Origin: CAYVKM01 sp964452045
GTDB taxonomy: Bacteria > Calditrichota > Calditrichia > RBG-13-44-9
Assembly: GCA_964452045.1 (NCBI GenBank)
Contig: CAYVKM010000048.1
Coordinates: 1-26,867 of the forward strand
Reading direction: 5' to 3'
DNA length: 26,867 bases
Every line of letters begins with the position of its first letter. Positions within the stretch are counted from its first letter, which is position 1. Shown here in pieces: positions 25,087-26,867 of this stretch. The notes beneath the pieces are model-generated. The model ran no database searches, was not told the origin of the DNA, and worked only from the letters and a program-made list of their open reading frames with translations. The position numbers and the translations under genes are program-made.

Positions 25087-25653
25087 TTATTTTACACTTT
25101 CACCTTTCTCCTCATTGTCCATTTTTTGAGGTTTGCCCATCTTCTCTGCTGGTCCCATTTTCTGCATCTGCTGCAAATTGGTCATCATACTCTGCATGGT
25201 ACCCATCATCGTGCCCATATTTTGCTGCATGGATTCGAGATGTGCTTTCATCTGCGGATTGCCCATCAGGGCTTTATCATTCATCATATTCTGAAGTTGT
25301 CCCATCATCTGATTCATGTTATTGGTCATGCCGTTAAAACCGTGCACCATATTCATCATGGATTGATTACCCTGCATCATTCCCATACCCTGCTGGCCTT
25401 CCATCATGCCCATACCGGATCCCTGGTCTCCGTGCATCATCTGCATCATGGAATTGGACTGGTTCATCATCTGCTGCATTTGTTCCATCATCTGTGGCAT
25501 ACCCATCATCTTTTGTTGCATCGGTTTCTCCTGCATCTTTTGGGCAGATGCAGGCACGACAATTAGAAATAGTGTAAATGCCATCAGTGTTACAATTCTG
25601 CTGATTACTGAATACTTAAACATATTTAAATCCTCCGATTTTGTACTCTTCAT
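25087..25653 (-). CDS. Exported methionine-rich protein, probable copper/silver binder
   Basis: Small exported protein, 188 residues from the first start. The signal peptide ends near PASA-Q (cleavage after residue 37). The mature 151 residues contain 42 methionines (28%), as MM, MxM and MxxM groups mixed with Gln, Asn and Gly, and only a few histidines; no cysteine is seen. Such arrays bind copper(I) or silver in proteins like CusF-, PcoC- and CopK-type carriers, though this sequence is not a recognisable member of those folds. Two starts are possible: ATG at 25653 with GGAGG 5 bases upstream, and ATG at 25623 with CGGAGG 8 bases upstream, the latter giving a cleaner signal peptide. It is 98 bases after the RseC-like gene and upstream of the T9SS-sorted protein gene. 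Confidence 0.82.
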   Translation of the reverse strand: MKSTKSEDLNMFKYSVISRIVTLMAFTLFLIVVPASAQKMQEKPMQQKMMGMPQMMEQMQQMMNQSNSMMQMMHGDQGSGMGMMEGQQGMGMMQGNQSMMNMVHGFNGMTNNMNQMMGQLQNMMNDKALMGNPQMKAHLESMQQNMGTMMGTMQSMMTNLQQMQKMGPAEKMGKPQKMDNEEKGESVK

Positions 25654-25751
25654 TATAACCTCCCTGTTATCATTTCCTTTTTGAGTCTGTTTTATTATGC
25701 TTAATCTTTTTCATCCTACCTGGTATCCATAGATTTTGCTATTTCCTATGT

Positions 25752-26174
25752 TTAGCCATGTTGATGAAGCAGTTTTTTCATATGGGGATTAACTCTCTGA
25801 TTTTTGATGGCAATTTTATTGACCATCCAGAGGATTATCCCGCTGATAATGAATCCGAGAACCGCCCCCAGGATGCCGCTGCCCTGGGTATGAAAAATAC
25901 CGGTCCCCAGAAAATAACCTGCCACAATCAGCACCAGGGGCATAAAAAAGACCAAAAGTGCGGACAGAATCCTGGTTTTTTCGGTCAATTCAATTTCCAC
26001 CTGGTCACCCACCTTGGCATGAAATCGATTGGTAACGGTCATTATCCGGTCTACTCCCGTTCCAAGGGCGCAGGAAAACCGGGCGCCACAAGCGCCACAG
26101 GCGGCACTGGAATGAAGTAAGACCTCTGCCTTATCACCTTTAATCCTGATCACTCGTCCCACTTCCCGTTCCAT
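25752..26174 (-). CDS. RseC/MucC-like (SoxR-reducing system) membrane protein
   Basis: Inner-membrane protein of 140 residues. The N-terminal soluble part opens with EVGRVIRIKGDKAEV and has the cysteine set C26, C29 and C35 (CGACGARFSC), as in RseC, which probably carries an iron-sulfur or redox centre. Two membrane helices follow (about 69-90 and 99-119), with a basic, His-containing tail (KKLLHQHG). In Escherichia coli RseC works with the Rnf/Rsx complex to re-reduce SoxR; in other bacteria it often sits beside rnf genes, which are absent here. AAAAGGA about 7 bases before the ATG supports the start. As first gene of the metal island it could feed electrons for metal or thiol reduction; this is inference. 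Confidence 0.88.
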   Translation of the reverse strand: MEREVGRVIRIKGDKAEVLLHSSAACGACGARFSCALGTGVDRIMTVTNRFHAKVGDQVEIELTEKTRILSALLVFFMPLVLIVAGYFLGTGIFHTQGSGILGAVLGFIISGIILWMVNKIAIKNQRVNPHMKKLLHQHG

Positions 26175-26578
26175 TATTCATTCCTTTTATGATATTTATT
26201 TTTGCAAACAAATATGAAGTTTTGGTGAAGATGAAATTTGTCTGTGTAATCATAAACCGGCCTTATTTTCCTGCATTTCAATTGAGAAATGCCTATCGTT
26301 ATTGTTTACTATTATTATCAATTGTTATGCCATCGGTAAATAATGTTGTTTAAGTATTGGAATGTAATAAGATTAGACATAAATATGTTTGAAGAACATT
26401 TTATAAATTGTTGAATATTCTCCAATATTTATGATGAATTGCAGGATATTCTTCAAAAGAGAATGCTCCTGGCTGCCTCAAAAATCGTGAAGGATAATAT
26501 GCGTTGGCTATTTTGGGGGGGGAAAGGAAATAAGGAAATTAGGGAATAGGGAAATAGGTGAAAACAGGAAGTTTTTAT

Positions 26579-26615
26579 CCCGATAAATTTTCTGGAGGAA
26601 AATTGTTTTGTCGGG
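26579..26615. other. Imperfect two-part stem-loop
   Basis: An outer 5-bp stem (CCCGA 26579-26583 with TCGGG 26611-26615) and an inner 7-bp stem (AATTTTC 26586-26592 with GAAAATT 26598-26604) share a 5-base loop, TGGAG, with a bulge of 2 against 6 bases between them. It lies in the purine-rich non-coding stretch. Its role is unknown, and such a short structure could be chance. Confidence 0.4.
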
Positions 26616-26768
26616 AAAATAAGGAAAAACCGGTTAAGGTTTTGGTGAGTGAGGCGGTGAGGAGAGTTAAGGGATTAGGGAAGTAATTAAAAAAGTCCGA
26701 AACAATAAAGGAACGGGTTTTATAATTTTGGGATTCGCGTTTTAAAATATACTGCTGGGAAGATTGAG

Positions 26769-26797
26769 ATAGAATTTTTTCAGTGAAAAAATTCTAT
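26769..26797. other. Perfect 13-bp inverted repeat with 3-base loop
   Basis: ATAGAATTTTTTC (26769-26781) and GAAAAAATTCTAT (26785-26797) pair over 13 bp around AGT. The arms are AT-rich, and the run of T in one arm and A in the other means it could form the end of a transcript on either strand, or a binding site for a dimeric protein. No gene end can be seen next to it inside the window. Confidence 0.55.
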
Positions 26798-26867
26798 GTT
26801 TAAGTTGCTACTGTTATTATTTCGGGAAGGATGGCATACATTATTACTCTTGATCGATTTTCTAACG

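Larger units (their letters stand above)
26175..26867. other. Non-coding right edge, 693 bases, purine-rich on the plus strand
   Basis: No open frame on either strand exceeds about 30 codons with a credible start. The first part (26175-26460) is very AT-rich and would hold the promoter of the RseC-like gene, but I cannot point to a convincing one. From about 26511 to 26700 the plus strand is mostly purine, beginning with eight G in a row (26515-26522) and continuing with GGAAAT and AGGGAAT runs. Two hairpins lie in the region (26579-26615 and 26769-26797). No tRNA, rRNA, transposase fragment or CRISPR repeat is visible. Confidence 0.7.

Noticed and set aside
25126..25566. Plus-strand open frame of 146 codons, extremely histidine-rich
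   Set aside because: It is the antisense of the Met-rich gene: ATG codons read as CAT (His) on the other strand. It has no ribosome binding site or signal of its own.

Overview
All 24 protein-coding genes I can support in this 26.9 kb window lie on the minus strand, so transcription runs from the right edge to the left. The host looks like a diderm bacterium of the Fibrobacteres-Chlorobi-Bacteroidetes (FCB) group or a related lineage such as Calditrichota or Ignavibacteriota. Evidence: a secreted protein ends in a type IX secretion (T9SS) sorting domain with the NYPNPFNP signature; a patatin carries an outer-membrane beta-barrel; base composition looks mid-range; and one clear sigma70-like promoter (TTGACA, 17 bp, TAAATT) precedes lepA. 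The phylum is inference; there is no rRNA or tRNA gene here to settle it.

Right part (about 18776-26174), in transcription order: an RseC/MucC-like redox membrane protein, an exported protein that is about 28% methionine, a T9SS-sorted surface protein with a duplicated, apparently undescribed domain and a His/Met/Trp-rich middle, a one-helix SHOCT protein, a seven-helix DUF6064 protein, a CopB-type copper ATPase with a His-rich N-terminus, a small DsrE-like protein and a CDF zinc/cadmium-type exporter. This reads as a metal (copper plus divalent cation) handling island that spans cytoplasm, inner membrane, periplasm and cell surface. It holds the most novel material in the window.

Middle part (about 3550-18598): an exported TPR protein, an exported DUF4097 beta-solenoid with 18-residue DDGSG repeats, a CPBP membrane protease, a 14-helix MFS exporter, acetate kinase, a class-3-like aldehyde dehydrogenase with a possible membrane-binding tail, a GMC (cholesterol-oxidase-like) oxidoreductase with a four-cysteine motif, a patatin fused to POTRA and barrel domains, a two-subunit molybdenum hydroxylase exported by Tat, an exported metallo-beta-lactamase-fold hydrolase, a YciI-like protein and a GNAT acetyltransferase. 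Patatin, GMC oxidase and aldehyde dehydrogenase together suggest release and stepwise oxidation of lipid alcohols, but no substrate can be read from the sequence.

Left part (1-3472): a housekeeping cluster lepA-lepB-hemW behind its own promoter, with hemW cut by the window edge. The last 693 bases on the right (26175-26867) hold no convincing gene, only a purine-rich stretch and two hairpins. Several starts are re-assigned from Shine-Dalgarno (SD) positions: TTG for lepB and the MFS exporter, and internal ATGs for six other genes.
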